Positions 1 to 10,535 of a stretch of DNA of 64,000 nt are shown in pieces. A program made the position numbers and the translations under genes. Where the stretch lies: contig JASBRP010000026.1 of the NCBI GenBank assembly GCA_030149365.1, positions 124,001 through 188,000 of the forward strand. Reading direction: 5' to 3'. The first letter of the stretch is position 1. Each line of letters begins with the position of its first letter. This DNA comes from Solimonas sp. (GTDB taxonomy: Bacteria > Pseudomonadota > Gammaproteobacteria > Nevskiales > Nevskiaceae). The notes under the pieces are model-generated. The model did no database searches and was not told where the DNA came from. It was given only the letters and a program-made list of their open reading frames with translations.

Positions 1-3000
1 CTCGATCGTGCCTGGACGACTAAGTACGACCGCATCGGCCGGGTCGTGACCAGCTTCGATCCCCGTAACGAGGACGAGGTCACCGCCTATGACGCCTACA
101 GCCGCGTCCTGACCCGCAAGGACAAGCTCGACAAGACCACCACCTACCAATACAGCCACGCGGCCGGTCGAACCACCCTGGTGGTCACCACCCCGGAACT
201 GGTGCAAACCACTATCGTCTCCGACCGTTACGGCAGCCAGCTGAGCGTCAGCCTGAGCAACAACGGGGTCAATGAGGTCAAGGCCTTCACCTATGACCGA
301 AACGGCCGCCTGGTGGGCACCCTGGTGGATGGAGGCGACAGCACCCACCTCAACTTGGCTACCTCTAATGAGTACGACAAGAAGGGCCGGCTGATCGCCA
401 CCGTGGACCAGGCGGGCACGCGGACCAGCTATCTCTTCGACGCGGCGAACCGGGTCATGAGCCGCATCGTCGATCCGTCCAGCTATACCAATGCGCAGGG
501 CGTGGTCGTCAACAAAAGCGGTGCCCTGAATATCGAGACCAAGTACGAATACGATACTTTCGGCGCTGTCATCAAGACGACAGATTCCGAGGGGGTCGTT
601 ACCGAGACGATCTTCGATGAGAAGGGGCAGATGACGGCGGTTATCGTCGACACAGTAGCGCGTAGTGGAAGTCCAGATCCGCTGATGATTGCAACGCTCT
701 ATACCTATGACGCAGAGGGCAGGACCCTTACGGTAGAGGAAGGGCGTGGCGCGGTTCAGGACGGTGTTGGTGCCTGGGATACTGCCAATTTTACTGCGGC
801 AGAGCGTGTGACCGTCTATGAATTCGATAAGATCGGCCGACGTACAAGAGAAATCCTGAATCCGGCGAGTTACGTCAATGCCAGTGGCGCCATCGATTCC
901 GTTCCTGACGCGTTAGCCCTTGAAACGATCTATGCATACGACAAGAACGGAAATCTCGTCCGAAAGACGGATCCAGCTGGAAACATCTGGCGTAGCTTCT
1001 ATGATGAGCTCAATCGAGAGATATTCAGCGTAGACCCGGAGCGTAGCGTCAATGAGAAGACCTACGATGCTGCTGGACGCCTGGCTAAGGAGACTCACTA
1101 CGCAGGGCTCCTAACCGCGGCACTTTCGGATGCGACTACGGCCGCAACCGTGGACCAGGCCGTAGATGCAGCTGGCTTCAAGGATGTGGCTAGCGACCGC
1201 ACAACTCGTTATGTCTACGATGATGACGGGAGCCTGGTTTTTCAGATCGATGCCCTTGGCTTTGTGGTCGAGTCGGTGTACGACGCTGCGGGCCGGCAGA
1301 TCGAGGCGATACGGTATGCCAAGCAGGTTAGTGGATTCTCCAGCCTTGCGGATGTAGTCAAGGAAGGCGAAGTCTCGGTGGTCGTCGATGCCGAAGATCG
1401 TCATGCCTACCGAGCTTACGATGCCGCAGGACGCAAGGTTTATGACATGGATGCACTGCGTTACCTGACGCAGTATCAGTACGATGGCCGAGATCGTGTA
1501 GTCAAGACGACCCGCTTTTCCTCTGGGGTTGGCTCTGGCACCGCAGCGACCACTGCTGGACTTGATGGTCATGTCGCTGCACTGAGTGTGCAGGATCGTG
1601 GGCAAGATCAGGTCACGCGCCAATTCTATGATGCCGCCGGACGGCTGCGTTACACCCTGCGTACCATCAGCGGCACCGAGTCCAGCTTCCAGGCTTATGT
1701 AAGCGAGATAAAATACGATCGCCTTGGCCAATCTTTGGACGAAGTTCTCTACGCCAACGCGATGGATTTTGTGGCAGATCGCCCATTGCTATCGGCCATC
1801 AACACGGTGATCGACGCAAACGATGGGAATCTGGATCGGCACGAGATCAAGGCCTATGACGGTGCCGGAAGAGTTTTGAGGGTAACGGATGCGCTCGGCT
1901 ACTTTGAAACCTACACCTACACCGGCATCGGCGATAAGAAAACCTTTACCAGCAAGAACGGAGCTACCTGGTCCTACAACTATGACGGCGTAGGTCGGCT
2001 GATCGAGGAGACATCACCGCAGGGCGTTTCGATTTCGACGGTGACCGCCAGCGGAAGCACACCTTCCGAGCAGGTCACTTCGGGCGCCATCCGCACGAAA
2101 TTCGTCTATGACGGGCTGGGCAATATCAGGCACCGTATTGAGAATTCAGGGGCTTCCGATACTGCCAAGAGCCGTGTAACCACCTATGTGTATGACAGGG
2201 TGGGTCGACAGGTCCAGGTGCGCAATGCCGATGTGGCAGTTGTGGGCGGCATAAGTTACGGGGCCAAGGTGGAGTGGTATGACGCCCAGTCCGGGCAGAC
2301 GGCCAGCTCGACCTTGATCTCCACCACGATTTACGATGGGCTTGGAAATGCTGTTCTCTCGAGGGATGTCGGCGACCGCTACAGCTACAAGACCTACGAT
2401 GCCCTGGGGCGCCTTCGCTTCGAGGCCGATGCTGATCGTCTGCTGACGGAGTATGTCTACGATGCTTTTGGCAATCTGAAATCCACCAGCCGGTACAGCG
2501 AGCCTGGCCTGGACGCAAGCAGCACTACGGTTGGGGGAAGCTCAACGCTCGTCAGCCTGGAGAGTGCGCTGGGTACGCAGATCAATGCAATCGCTCCGTC
2601 TGGACCGATCTCTACGGCGCTGCAGCCTGCGGTTCGGACGGTGCTGGACAAGGTCAAGGCATTGATCGTGCTGGAGCGCGGCAGTACATCGCGTACCATC
2701 GATTCCACCTATGACCTACTGAATCGCAGGACGGCAGTTTTGCAGCCTGAGGCCTTTGTCTATGAGACGACAGAGTCCGGTTCCACCACGTCTTTCGCCA
2801 GAGCGGAGACCCGGTTCAGCTACGACGCTTTCGGGGCCATCGTCAAACAGTCGGAAGCATCTTCGGTCAATCCCGTCAATCAGGCAAAGACCTTCGTCAG
2901 TACTCATCACTTTTACGATCGCCTTGGAAACCGAAATGCCCAGGTTGATGCCAATAAGTATCTGACGCAGTGGGAGTACACGGCAGCCGGCGATGTGAAG

Positions 3001-6000
3001 CGACAGCTTGAGTGGGCGGATCCACTGGCTTCCTTCACCGAAGGCCAGCGTCCGGCCACCCCCATTGCCACGGGAGCTACTACTGGCGCTGTGGGTCCGC
3101 AAGCCCAGACCCACTGGTCGTCCAACTTCGCCACAGCGACTCCGGGCATGACGAGGTCTGCGGGAACTCCGGCACAGAACTACAGCAACGCCGGGGGTCA
3201 ATTGCTGGTTCGCAATAGCTACGCCCAGTCCGCTTTGTCAGGCTCTACGCTGACGGGCGATAAAACCTACCCGCCTTCTCAGGGGGCCGCGTTCCGCTTT
3301 ACCTTCAGGCTGGGCGACGGCGCCTTGTCGCTGGATCGCAGTATCGGTGTCGACAATGGCGCGCTGACCGGGGCGGGTGCCAATGCGCACCGCCTCATTA
3401 TCGGACAGAACGGCAGCTACCTGCTCGGCTCGGATGGATCAACATCCTTTTCGAGTGCCCGCTTGGATCTTTCCCGAAATCACACGTATGTCCTGGAGAT
3501 TGTTACCGATAGTGCCGGATCCACGGCCTATCTATACTCTGATGGTGCGTCGCGCGATTCTGGCATCAAGCAGCGCTTGGACTATCTGGCAGCTCCCACG
3601 GGTTCGTTGCGTAGTGTCGTGCGGACTATCAACTCCACCGGTGCAGCGCCGAGCGGCGGTGAAGCGGTAATTTCCATAGCCAGCATCGTTGAAACGAACG
3701 GGAACAACGTCACACTGGCAGAGCGGATCATTGACGCTCGACAGGAGCGCAATGTCCGTGAGACCACCTTCGCCTATGACGGCTTGGGGCGGCAAACAAT
3801 CAAGACCCAGGTGGGTGTCTTCAAGGGGGCCGTTGACGCCGCCAACAGTGTATCGGCATCGATGGGAGATATCTCCACAACGATGGCTTATGACAAGGTT
3901 GGAAATGTCATTCGGATCGTCGATGGTAGAGGCGATCAGACCCTGATGTTCTATGATGCCTTGGGAAGGCAGCGTTTCGAGATCGGTGCCATCCGTGCGG
4001 TTCTGCTTCCGGGTACTACCCAGGCGGTCAACGTGGGGACGGTGACGGAGCGTCGCTACGATGCTTTCGGCAACGAGGTATCCACGATCAGGCATGCCAA
4101 CGGTTCCACGAGGGCAACAGCCCAGAGCGGATACTCGGATATGCCTGCCTTGACGGCCAATGCCACGAATGACCAGAAGAGCTATGCGATCTACGATAGC
4201 CTTGGGCGCGTCATCAAGAGTTTTGATGCCGAAGGCTTCTTCGATGAGCAGGCATACGACAAGTACGGTCATGTATCCAAGGCGTGGCTGAGCTTCACTC
4301 GCGCCGATAGTACCGTCGGACAGAAGCTCGAGACCTATCAATACGACGGCCGCGGCCAACAGATTGTCTACCGCCAGCGCCTGGAAGACGGAAATTTTGT
4401 TACGCGAAATGCAACATACAACGCTTTCGGTGAGTTGATTTCCCGATCGGTTGTATCAGGTGATGTCAATGGTACCGAGCAGTTCAAGTATGACGCCAAT
4501 GGACGCCTATGGCGGAGCAATGAGTCTGGCGTAGAAACGATCTATCTCTACGACATTCGCGGAAACACAACCGCCAAGGTCCAGAGTGCCGCGCTCGACC
4601 TGAAGGCTATTGCAACGCCCGAGGACTTCAGGGGTCTGGATCCTGCGGCTTTGAGACTTACCGAGACGGTCTATGACAATTTTGGTCGGGCAATCATCCA
4701 GCGGCAGCCTTCATTTAAAGACAGCCCTCTCGGGGATACTCGCTACGAAAATTTTGGGGCGCCAAATTTTATATCCCTCATAGGGATGCTGGCCTGGCAG
4801 TATGACCTTCCCCAAGGAGCGACAGCGACGCTGGCTTTGGCTCCTGTTGGAACCGAACAGTGGACGTCATACACCCCGGCGCACTGGAATACGAGTTTTC
4901 TGGCGCTGGATATGGCCGGTATTCCATCGGGCGAGAAAAAATATCGCCTGACCTACACGATGCCAGGAGAGACGACCCCGCTAGGCATGTGGACCGGCAC
5001 GCTGGAAGTACCGGAGCCGGCAAACCATGCTGCCAACGCTCCGCAGGCCACTTTCTCGATGGGGACGTTGAACGGACAGCCGGCACTCATCATATCGCCG
5101 GCCGCCGGGTCCGTTGGCTTGGCAGGCCTGAAATCCATCGACATTTCAGCTTGGGGCGATACGTTTTACAACTCGCTTCGTTTCGCGGTGCAGAGCCTCG
5201 GAAATGGCAGCTATGCCATGGAGCTTCCGCTGACGATCAATACCAACGATTACCTTTGGTCGTATCGGCTGAATGGTGTCAACAACGGAAATTTCTACGC
5301 CGTAACGACCCTGCCTGCCACGACGACGACAAGAAGCGCGGCGGCCAAGCAACTGATCAATGTTTTACGCAACGGCAAGCTGGCCTATACCAGCATACCC
5401 AATGGCCTGGTGCTCCAATCACTACGATATCGGGCGGTGGGTTCGACAGGAGCATGGACGATAGCGCAGCTGCCGACCGACGGAAGTATCTTCCATCTTT
5501 GGGAGATCACAGCGCCGATGGCATCTGGCGTCGATTACGAGGCGGTGTTCACCAATGCCCAGGGGCAGCCCGTGAATCTCACCTCAATCGGAGGAACATC
5601 CGGGGGATTGCTTGCGGGAAGTTATGAATCTTCGCAGGTTTATCAACACAAGGATCCGGTTGCGCTGGGAATGCCTTCGGTCACCGTCACCCCCACGGTT
5701 CGCACTACGCTCGACCGTTGGGGCAATGTCCTGCAGGAGATCAGTGCCACTGGCGGAAGCACTGCGTATCAGTATGATCATGAGAATAGACTCATACGGA
5801 GTGCCGGTCCCCTGGTAAGTGTCACGGATCTGCGTGGCCGCGCAACACAAGAAAGTTCCGTACAGCGATTGGTCTATGACGTGGCCGGAAACCTCTTGGC
5901 CACGATCAATGCAAATGGCAACCTGCAGACGAAGTCCTACGGACCCGGCAGTGTTCTATTGTCAGAGCGCTCCGGAGGAGGGTCCTCGATTTCCTATGTC

Positions 6001-9000
6001 TACGATACCTTGGGTCGAGTAGCTACGAAGACCGATGCCGTAAACGGGGTGACGAGATACGAATACGATCGAAAGGATCTTTTGAAGTTCTTGCGTGCAC
6101 CGGTCAACACCTCGTCATTTTCTTATGACGCCATGGGTAACCGTAAGGACGACAATGGCGTCACTTACGTTCATGACGCCTACGGCAATGTCCTATCCAG
6201 AACCGAGCAGGGCAATAGCGGAAGAACCTACAAGACCAGCTATGTCTACGATGCGTTGGGGCGTAAGAAGCGCGAGACCGATGCCAAGGGTGGATATCAG
6301 ACCTGGAGCCTGGACTATTCCGGAAAGTTGCTGGAATCGCGAGGTGTTGATGGCATCCTGACGCAGTACGAATACGATCTGACGGGGGCCAAGACACTGG
6401 AAACTCGGCTGAATTCGTCCGAGCCCATAAAGAAGACCTTCGTCTACTACGAGAACGGCTGGCTTAGGACGGTCGTCAATCATCCGCGTAGTGTAATTCC
6501 GGCGGGCAGCGAGATAAGCCCGGCGGAGTTCGGCGAAACCAACTATCGATACGACGCGGCGGGGAGGATCAAGCAGCAACGTGTGCTTGCTTACCTGAAT
6601 CCGGTGCAGAACACCTTGTTCGAGCATGATGCGGCCGGTAGGCTAATGAAGGCCTCTGACATTCATGCGGCCGTCCAGTATTCCTACGATGCGCAAGGGA
6701 ACCGGCGCAGCGTCAATGTGGACTATGGGGCTGGATGGAGTCCGACGACGGCCAAGCGCTATTCCATTTACGAGTACGATGACAACGATCGCCTAAGTTT
6801 CTCCCATGAGGCGAATGTTGTCGTCAATTCGGGGGTGACCTCACTCTCGAATCTGAAGGGATTGGCCTTCCAGTACGATGCCGCCGGCCAGCGCATTCGC
6901 CAAGCGGAAATGACGGCAACCACCTACACGCTTCCTGCTGGAATGAGCGTCGCTGATCGGGCCCGAAACTTCACCACCCCGGGAGCTGGTACTTTCCAGT
7001 CAGCATTCGAGAGCTATGGTTACGACGGTGATCACAGGCTGAAGAGAATCACAAAGTCGACGACCGACGTCACCGATCGTTACTACGACAGCCGCGGACG
7101 CCTGATCCGGACCGAGAGTCCTGGCATGGTCCGTGTGCAGACCTATGATGGAAATACCGAACGCCTGAATCTCGTTACCGAGACGAAGAGTGGGCAGACT
7201 ACCAACAGTACCCACGTCTACGATCTGGCTGGAAATCTCGAAACGATCACGATCACGGGTCTTCCGAACAATACGACGGGCTATTACACCTATACCAATA
7301 TTGCGAGTACATCTGGCTACGTACAGTCGAAAATCGAGTCGAAGACGGTCAACAGCAACGGCACGAACACCATAACAACAACCCTGAAGTACGACTTTCG
7401 AGGGACCTTGATCTCGGTGACGCCTGGCCAGCAGCGTACCTTCCTGTACGATACCGAAGGGCGCATCCTCCGAAAGTTCGAATACGGAACGAACGCTGGT
7501 AGTGCTACGAACAACTCCGTCTTCTACCTGTTTCAAGGCGGTAATCTGCTCGGAAGTTTCGAGTACAGAACCGGCAGCTCGGGGCCTGGTGCGGCCAATT
7601 TCGGTGTCAATCCCACACCGGTCAGCGACCAGTACCCAGGTTCGGCTCCATCGAGCTATGTTGTGCAGGAGAACGACACTCTTCGGAGTGTGGCTGCCGC
7701 GGTCTATGGCGACGCCAACCTGTGGTACATCATCGCCGACGGCAACAACGTCCGTAACGACGGTGATCTTTCGCCCGGCCAGTTGCTGAAGATTCCCAAC
7801 CGTATCGTCGATGCACGCAACGCCTCGGATACCTTCAGGCCGTACAGCTCGTCGGAAGTTATCGGTGACGTTAACCCACGTCTGCCCGATATCCCGATGC
7901 CGCCACCGCCCAAGAAGAAGTGCGGCGGCTTGCTGCAGGCGCTTATCGTGGTGGTGGCTATCGTCGTCACGGTTTATACCGCCGGCGCGGCCTCTGCCGC
8001 TTTGGGGGCAACGGCGGCTACTTCGGCCACGGTGGCCGGGTCCGCGATAGCAGGTGCAGCGGTGGTCGGCGCGGCCGGTGCTGCAGCGGGCAGCATCGCC
8101 AGTCAGCTCACGGCCATGGCTTTCGGCATGCAGAGCAGCTTCTCGTGGTCTGCCGTGGGCTCGGCGGCTCTTTCAGGAGGCCTGACAGCGGGCGTTACCG
8201 CGGCGATTCCAGGGCTCTCGGCTATGGGTTCCAGCGATAAATTTGCTGGGTTTAGCGGACGTTACGCCGATGTGGCACGCGCCGCTACGCAGAACGCCGT
8301 GGGGCAGGGCGTCAATATCGCCCTGGGGCAGCAGGGGAAATTCTCTTGGTCGTCCATGGCCTCCTCTGCGGTCGTCTCCGGACTGTTCCATAGCAGCAAC
8401 AGAGAGAATGGACAGGCTGCCTTCAGGGTTGGCGAAGGGCGGCGCTTCGAGCTATCTAATGTCTGGAAGGATACGGGGGTTAATCTGCAGCGCGGATTGG
8501 TGCAGAGGGGCGTTCAGGTAGCACTTGAAGGCGGCGGAAAGCTTGATCTAGTAAACGTAGCGGCAGATGCATTTGGCAATGCCATTGGGAATAGCATCGT
8601 GGGGCAGATGAAACAGGGCCAGGAGGATCGAAAGGTCAACCAAGCCCTGCGGGAAGCAGGCATTGATCCCGATGATGCGAGCGATCCGCGGCGGTCGCAG
8701 ACGATGCTGGATATGACTCGAAAACTTGTCCAGCAGGGCTACGATCCGAGCGAGATCGCCGTCTTGGTGGGTGACGAGGGCATTCAGCGCTCGTTGGCTG
8801 GAATTGACAGAGCAAACGAAACGATTTCTCGCTTCAGCGACGATGAAGTCGCGAACGTCCAAGCTCCGCTTGAACCTAAACTGGATCTACCACCGCAGAG
8901 AGATCCGATCACTGGCGAGATCATTCCGGGTCTCTATATCGGAATCAACAGCGCTGCGATTCAGGCACGAAGCACATTTGTTGATGATGTATTGCATCCG

Positions 9001-9738
9001 ATGATGGACGCCACAGCTGCATTTGGTTCTTTTGCCGAGCGATACGATACCTTGGCGAAAATCGCCCTTTCGGGGACTCAGCTGGCTTTGATGGGACCGG
9101 CTCAGTTCGTGAAGAGCACGGTGGTTGATTTCGTGATTGGAAAAGCCATTGGCCCCGAAATTCAGAACATTGGCGACTACATCCACGGTAAGACTGCAAC
9201 GTGGATTGGTGAGCAATGGGGGCTCGACGCTGACGAATCAGGTTTCCTGGCGCATGGCGTGGCATTTGCGGGGCAAATGGTCCTTGACCGGGCGGGGAAT
9301 ACTCTCGACCGAGCGAAGGGCATCAGTCATATTGTTCGAGATGACAAGGGGAGATTTAAGACTGACCCGAATGGGAGTGTCAGCTCGGATCGAGCTCGAG
9401 AGCAGTACATCGGCCGCACCCCGAGCAAAACTGATCCAACAGGTCAGAAAGTGATTGCGCGGATGCGTGAAGAAGGGCGGATACGAGAACGATTCGGTGA
9501 GACGGAATTTCAGTCGGCAAACGGTACTTGGTATCCCCTAAAGGATGCCGATATGTCGCACCGTGAAGACCTTTCTGCATGGTGGAACCGAGAAGGTCGG
9601 GAGTATGGTGCCCGAGCTCCTGAAGTGCGTCAGCATCAGTTGGATTCAAATAACTACGAGTTGGAGTATTTCAGGGATAATCGTGCTAGAGGAGCAAAAG
9701 CACCCCGTTATCTGCCTCCCGACCCGAAGCCTCACTGA
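1..9738 (+). CDS. RHS/YD-repeat polymorphic toxin with LysM and GH-E-like nuclease tip (5' partial)
   Basis: The reading frame is open from base 1, already in a YD repeat (YDRIGRV), so the true start lies upstream; the GTG at 46 is only internal. More than 3,200 residues are visible. Dozens of YD repeats (YDxxGR type) fill about 1-3060, 3720-4750 and 5690-7560. They are interrupted by a beta-rich, lectin-like stretch (about 3090-3710) and a second non-YD beta-rich stretch (about 4745-5650). A LysM domain (about 7655-7800, starting YVVQENDTL) follows, then PPPPKKK, a hydrophobic Ala/Gly/Val stretch (about 7920-8110) that may cross a membrane, a linker, and a C-terminal domain (about 9405-9735). 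The last contains ADMSH, WWNREGREYGA and NNYELE, resembling GH-E (HNH/ENDO VII) nuclease toxins. RHS proteins encapsulate and deliver such tips to competitors. The nuclease assignment is by motif memory; delivery route is unknown because the N-terminus is missing. Confidence 0.88.
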   Translation, partial: LDRAWTTKYDRIGRVVTSFDPRNEDEVTAYDAYSRVLTRKDKLDKTTTYQYSHAAGRTTLVVTTPELVQTTIVSDRYGSQLSVSLSNNGVNEVKAFTYDRNGRLVGTLVDGGDSTHLNLATSNEYDKKGRLIATVDQAGTRTSYLFDAANRVMSRIVDPSSYTNAQGVVVNKSGALNIETKYEYDTFGAVIKTTDSEGVVTETIFDEKGQMTAVIVDTVARSGSPDPLMIATLYTYDAEGRTLTVEEGRGAVQDGVGAWDTANFTAAERVTVYEFDKIGRRTREILNPASYVNASGAIDSVPDALALETIYAYDKNGNLVRKTDPAGNIWRSFYDELNREIFSVDPERSVNEKTYDAAGRLAKETHYAGLLTAALSDATTAATVDQAVDAAGFKDVASDRTTRYVYDDDGSLVFQIDALGFVVESVYDAAGRQIEAIRYAKQVSGFSSLADVVKEGEVSVVVDAEDRHAYRAYDAAGRKVYDMDALRYLTQYQYDGRDRVVKTTRFSSGVGSGTAATTAGLDGHVAALSVQDRGQDQVTRQFYDAAGRLRYTLRTISGTESSFQAYVSEIKYDRLGQSLDEVLYANAMDFVADRPLLSAINTVIDANDGNLDRHEIKAYDGAGRVLRVTDALGYFETYTYTGIGDKKTFTSKNGATWSYNYDGVGRLIEETSPQGVSISTVTASGSTPSEQVTSGAIRTKFVYDGLGNIRHRIENSGASDTAKSRVTTYVYDRVGRQVQVRNADVAVVGGISYGAKVEWYDAQSGQTASSTLISTTIYDGLGNAVLSRDVGDRYSYKTYDALGRLRFEADADRLLTEYVYDAFGNLKSTSRYSEPGLDASSTTVGGSSTLVSLESALGTQINAIAPSGPISTALQPAVRTVLDKVKALIVLERGSTSRTIDSTYDLLNRRTAVLQPEAFVYETTESGSTTSFARAETRFSYDAFGAIVKQSEASSVNPVNQAKTFVSTHHFYDRLGNRNAQVDANKYLTQWEYTAAGDVKRQLEWADPLASFTEGQRPATPIATGATTGAVGPQAQTHWSSNFATATPGMTRSAGTPAQNYSNAGGQLLVRNSYAQSALSGSTLTGDKTYPPSQGAAFRFTFRLGDGALSLDRSIGVDNGALTGAGANAHRLIIGQNGSYLLGSDGSTSFSSARLDLSRNHTYVLEIVTDSAGSTAYLYSDGASRDSGIKQRLDYLAAPTGSLRSVVRTINSTGAAPSGGEAVISIASIVETNGNNVTLAERIIDARQERNVRETTFAYDGLGRQTIKTQVGVFKGAVDAANSVSASMGDISTTMAYDKVGNVIRIVDGRGDQTLMFYDALGRQRFEIGAIRAVLLPGTTQAVNVGTVTERRYDAFGNEVSTIRHANGSTRATAQSGYSDMPALTANATNDQKSYAIYDSLGRVIKSFDAEGFFDEQAYDKYGHVSKAWLSFTRADSTVGQKLETYQYDGRGQQIVYRQRLEDGNFVTRNATYNAFGELISRSVVSGDVNGTEQFKYDANGRLWRSNESGVETIYLYDIRGNTTAKVQSAALDLKAIATPEDFRGLDPAALRLTETVYDNFGRAIIQRQPSFKDSPLGDTRYENFGAPNFISLIGMLAWQYDLPQGATATLALAPVGTEQWTSYTPAHWNTSFLALDMAGIPSGEKKYRLTYTMPGETTPLGMWTGTLEVPEPANHAANAPQATFSMGTLNGQPALIISPAAGSVGLAGLKSIDISAWGDTFYNSLRFAVQSLGNGSYAMELPLTINTNDYLWSYRLNGVNNGNFYAVTTLPATTTTRSAAAKQLINVLRNGKLAYTSIPNGLVLQSLRYRAVGSTGAWTIAQLPTDGSIFHLWEITAPMASGVDYEAVFTNAQGQPVNLTSIGGTSGGLLAGSYESSQVYQHKDPVALGMPSVTVTPTVRTTLDRWGNVLQEISATGGSTAYQYDHENRLIRSAGPLVSVTDLRGRATQESSVQRLVYDVAGNLLATINANGNLQTKSYGPGSVLLSERSGGGSSISYVYDTLGRVATKTDAVNGVTRYEYDRKDLLKFLRAPVNTSSFSYDAMGNRKDDNGVTYVHDAYGNVLSRTEQGNSGRTYKTSYVYDALGRKKRETDAKGGYQTWSLDYSGKLLESRGVDGILTQYEYDLTGAKTLETRLNSSEPIKKTFVYYENGWLRTVVNHPRSVIPAGSEISPAEFGETNYRYDAAGRIKQQRVLAYLNPVQNTLFEHDAAGRLMKASDIHAAVQYSYDAQGNRRSVNVDYGAGWSPTTAKRYSIYEYDDNDRLSFSHEANVVVNSGVTSLSNLKGLAFQYDAAGQRIRQAEMTATTYTLPAGMSVADRARNFTTPGAGTFQSAFESYGYDGDHRLKRITKSTTDVTDRYYDSRGRLIRTESPGMVRVQTYDGNTERLNLVTETKSGQTTNSTHVYDLAGNLETITITGLPNNTTGYYTYTNIASTSGYVQSKIESKTVNSNGTNTITTTLKYDFRGTLISVTPGQQRTFLYDTEGRILRKFEYGTNAGSATNNSVFYLFQGGNLLGSFEYRTGSSGPGAANFGVNPTPVSDQYPGSAPSSYVVQENDTLRSVAAAVYGDANLWYIIADGNNVRNDGDLSPGQLLKIPNRIVDARNASDTFRPYSSSEVIGDVNPRLPDIPMPPPPKKKCGGLLQALIVVVAIVVTVYTAGAASAALGATAATSATVAGSAIAGAAVVGAAGAAAGSIASQLTAMAFGMQSSFSWSAVGSAALSGGLTAGVTAAIPGLSAMGSSDKFAGFSGRYADVARAATQNAVGQGVNIALGQQGKFSWSSMASSAVVSGLFHSSNRENGQAAFRVGEGRRFELSNVWKDTGVNLQRGLVQRGVQVALEGGGKLDLVNVAADAFGNAIGNSIVGQMKQGQEDRKVNQALREAGIDPDDASDPRRSQTMLDMTRKLVQQGYDPSEIAVLVGDEGIQRSLAGIDRANETISRFSDDEVANVQAPLEPKLDLPPQRDPITGEIIPGLYIGINSAAIQARSTFVDDVLHPMMDATAAFGSFAERYDTLAKIALSGTQLALMGPAQFVKSTVVDFVIGKAIGPEIQNIGDYIHGKTATWIGEQWGLDADESGFLAHGVAFAGQMVLDRAGNTLDRAKGISHIVRDDKGRFKTDPNGSVSSDRAREQYIGRTPSKTDPTGQKVIARMREEGRIRERFGETEFQSANGTWYPLKDADMSHREDLSAWWNREGREYGARAPEVRQHQLDSNNYELEYFRDNRARGAKAPRYLPPDPKPH

Positions 9739-9747
9739 GATTTGTCA

Positions 9748-10179
9748 ATGGAAATTATTGTTAAGCCACTAGACCCGAAGCTAGATCAAGAGATCGAGCA
9801 CGATTTCACGCAGGCGCTCAATTTCCTGAGGGACGGCGATAAGAGTTCCGCTGCTGCTGCAGCTCAGCGTGGCTGGGCCAGAATGCCGGCGCCAGTGTTT
9901 GGGTGGGATTCCAGTTTGTCCTACCTGAGGGCTGCGGTGCGGATTTATCGTGAGGCGGGTGAATTCAACCGGGCTATTGATTTGCTGCAGCAGCACCTAA
10001 AGTCTGAGTTTTATCGGGACTACGAGTATCACCCTTACTTCTTGCTTGGTACGGTGTACTTCGCCATGGCTGACATGGAGTCCGCTCGCAGCAATTTTAA
10101 GACCGCCAACCAAATCTCAAAGGGACGGTGCTTTGTCGGAGAGGCGCCGGCGTACAAGAAGCTTCTTTCCGGTAAATGA
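9748..10179 (+). CDS. Candidate immunity protein for the RHS toxin, TPR-like helical
   Basis: This 143-residue protein starts at ATG 9748, nine bases after the RHS stop; an in-frame TTG at 9742 is a weaker choice. It is not a family I can name. The sequence looks all-helical, with TPR-like character: LRAAVRIYREAGEFNRAIDLLQQ followed by YFLLGTVYFAMADMESARSNFKTA, each helix pair having the small/large residue spacing of a tetratricopeptide. There is no signal peptide, so it should be cytoplasmic. Position is the main functional evidence: genes directly behind RHS or WapA toxin tips almost always encode the cognate immunity protein, and a cytoplasmic one suits a nuclease toxin. A perfect intrinsic terminator follows at 10245. 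Function is inferred from context only. Confidence 0.7.
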   Translation: MEIIVKPLDPKLDQEIEHDFTQALNFLRDGDKSSAAAAAQRGWARMPAPVFGWDSSLSYLRAAVRIYREAGEFNRAIDLLQQHLKSEFYRDYEYHPYFLLGTVYFAMADMESARSNFKTANQISKGRCFVGEAPAYKKLLSGK

Positions 10180-10197
10180 CACAAGAGTAAGCCTTCG

Positions 10198-10535
10198 GGG
10201 TGGGTCACGAGGAAGCCGTGCTTGTACCCCGAGCGCTTGTCACCAACCCCCGCCCCGGCGGGGGTTTTTCGTTCCCGGGTCCCCCGGAATCTATCCAGCC
10301 CCCAGATCCCCGGAAGCCGCGTTTTCGGCCGGCGCTGCATTCGCGCATCGGGAGATAGCTGTGCCATAGCATAGGTGTCGCTCCCTGGAGGAAACATGGG
10401 CGACACCCTTACCCTTGCTTGCTGTCGAGCGGCCGCGCTCCCGCCGCCGCCTGGTCTGCTGCTTGCCGCCGCGCTGCCCGGCGCCGCGGCCTGTGCCCGG
10501 GCCCCTGGCCGTGGTTTTCGCCCTGACCCTTGCCC
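10198..10535 (+). repeat. Immunity-gene 3' flank, copy 1 of a ~340 bp direct repeat
   Basis: This segment is repeated imperfectly at 10703-11041. Shared landmarks in the same order are GGGTGGG, a C-rich/G-rich terminator hairpin, GTTCCCGGGTCCC, the block GCGCTGCATTCG, AGATAGCTRTGCCATAG, CTGGAGGA followed by ATGGGCGACA, TGTCGAGCGGCCGCGCTCC and CGTGGTTTT. Each copy begins shortly after the stop codon of an immunity-type coding sequence, so the unit repeated is the noncoding tail of an immunity cassette. The best explanation is tandem cassette duplication or acquisition by recombination. Confidence 0.85.
10245..10269 (+). terminator. Intrinsic terminator after the immunity gene
   Basis: A perfect 10 bp stem (AACCCCCGCC / GGCGGGGGTT) with a two-base loop is followed by a T run. 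It ends the RHS-immunity transcript 66 bases after the stop. A decayed version occurs in the second flank copy at about 10751-10777, where the stem is shorter but a T run remains. Confidence 0.9.
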
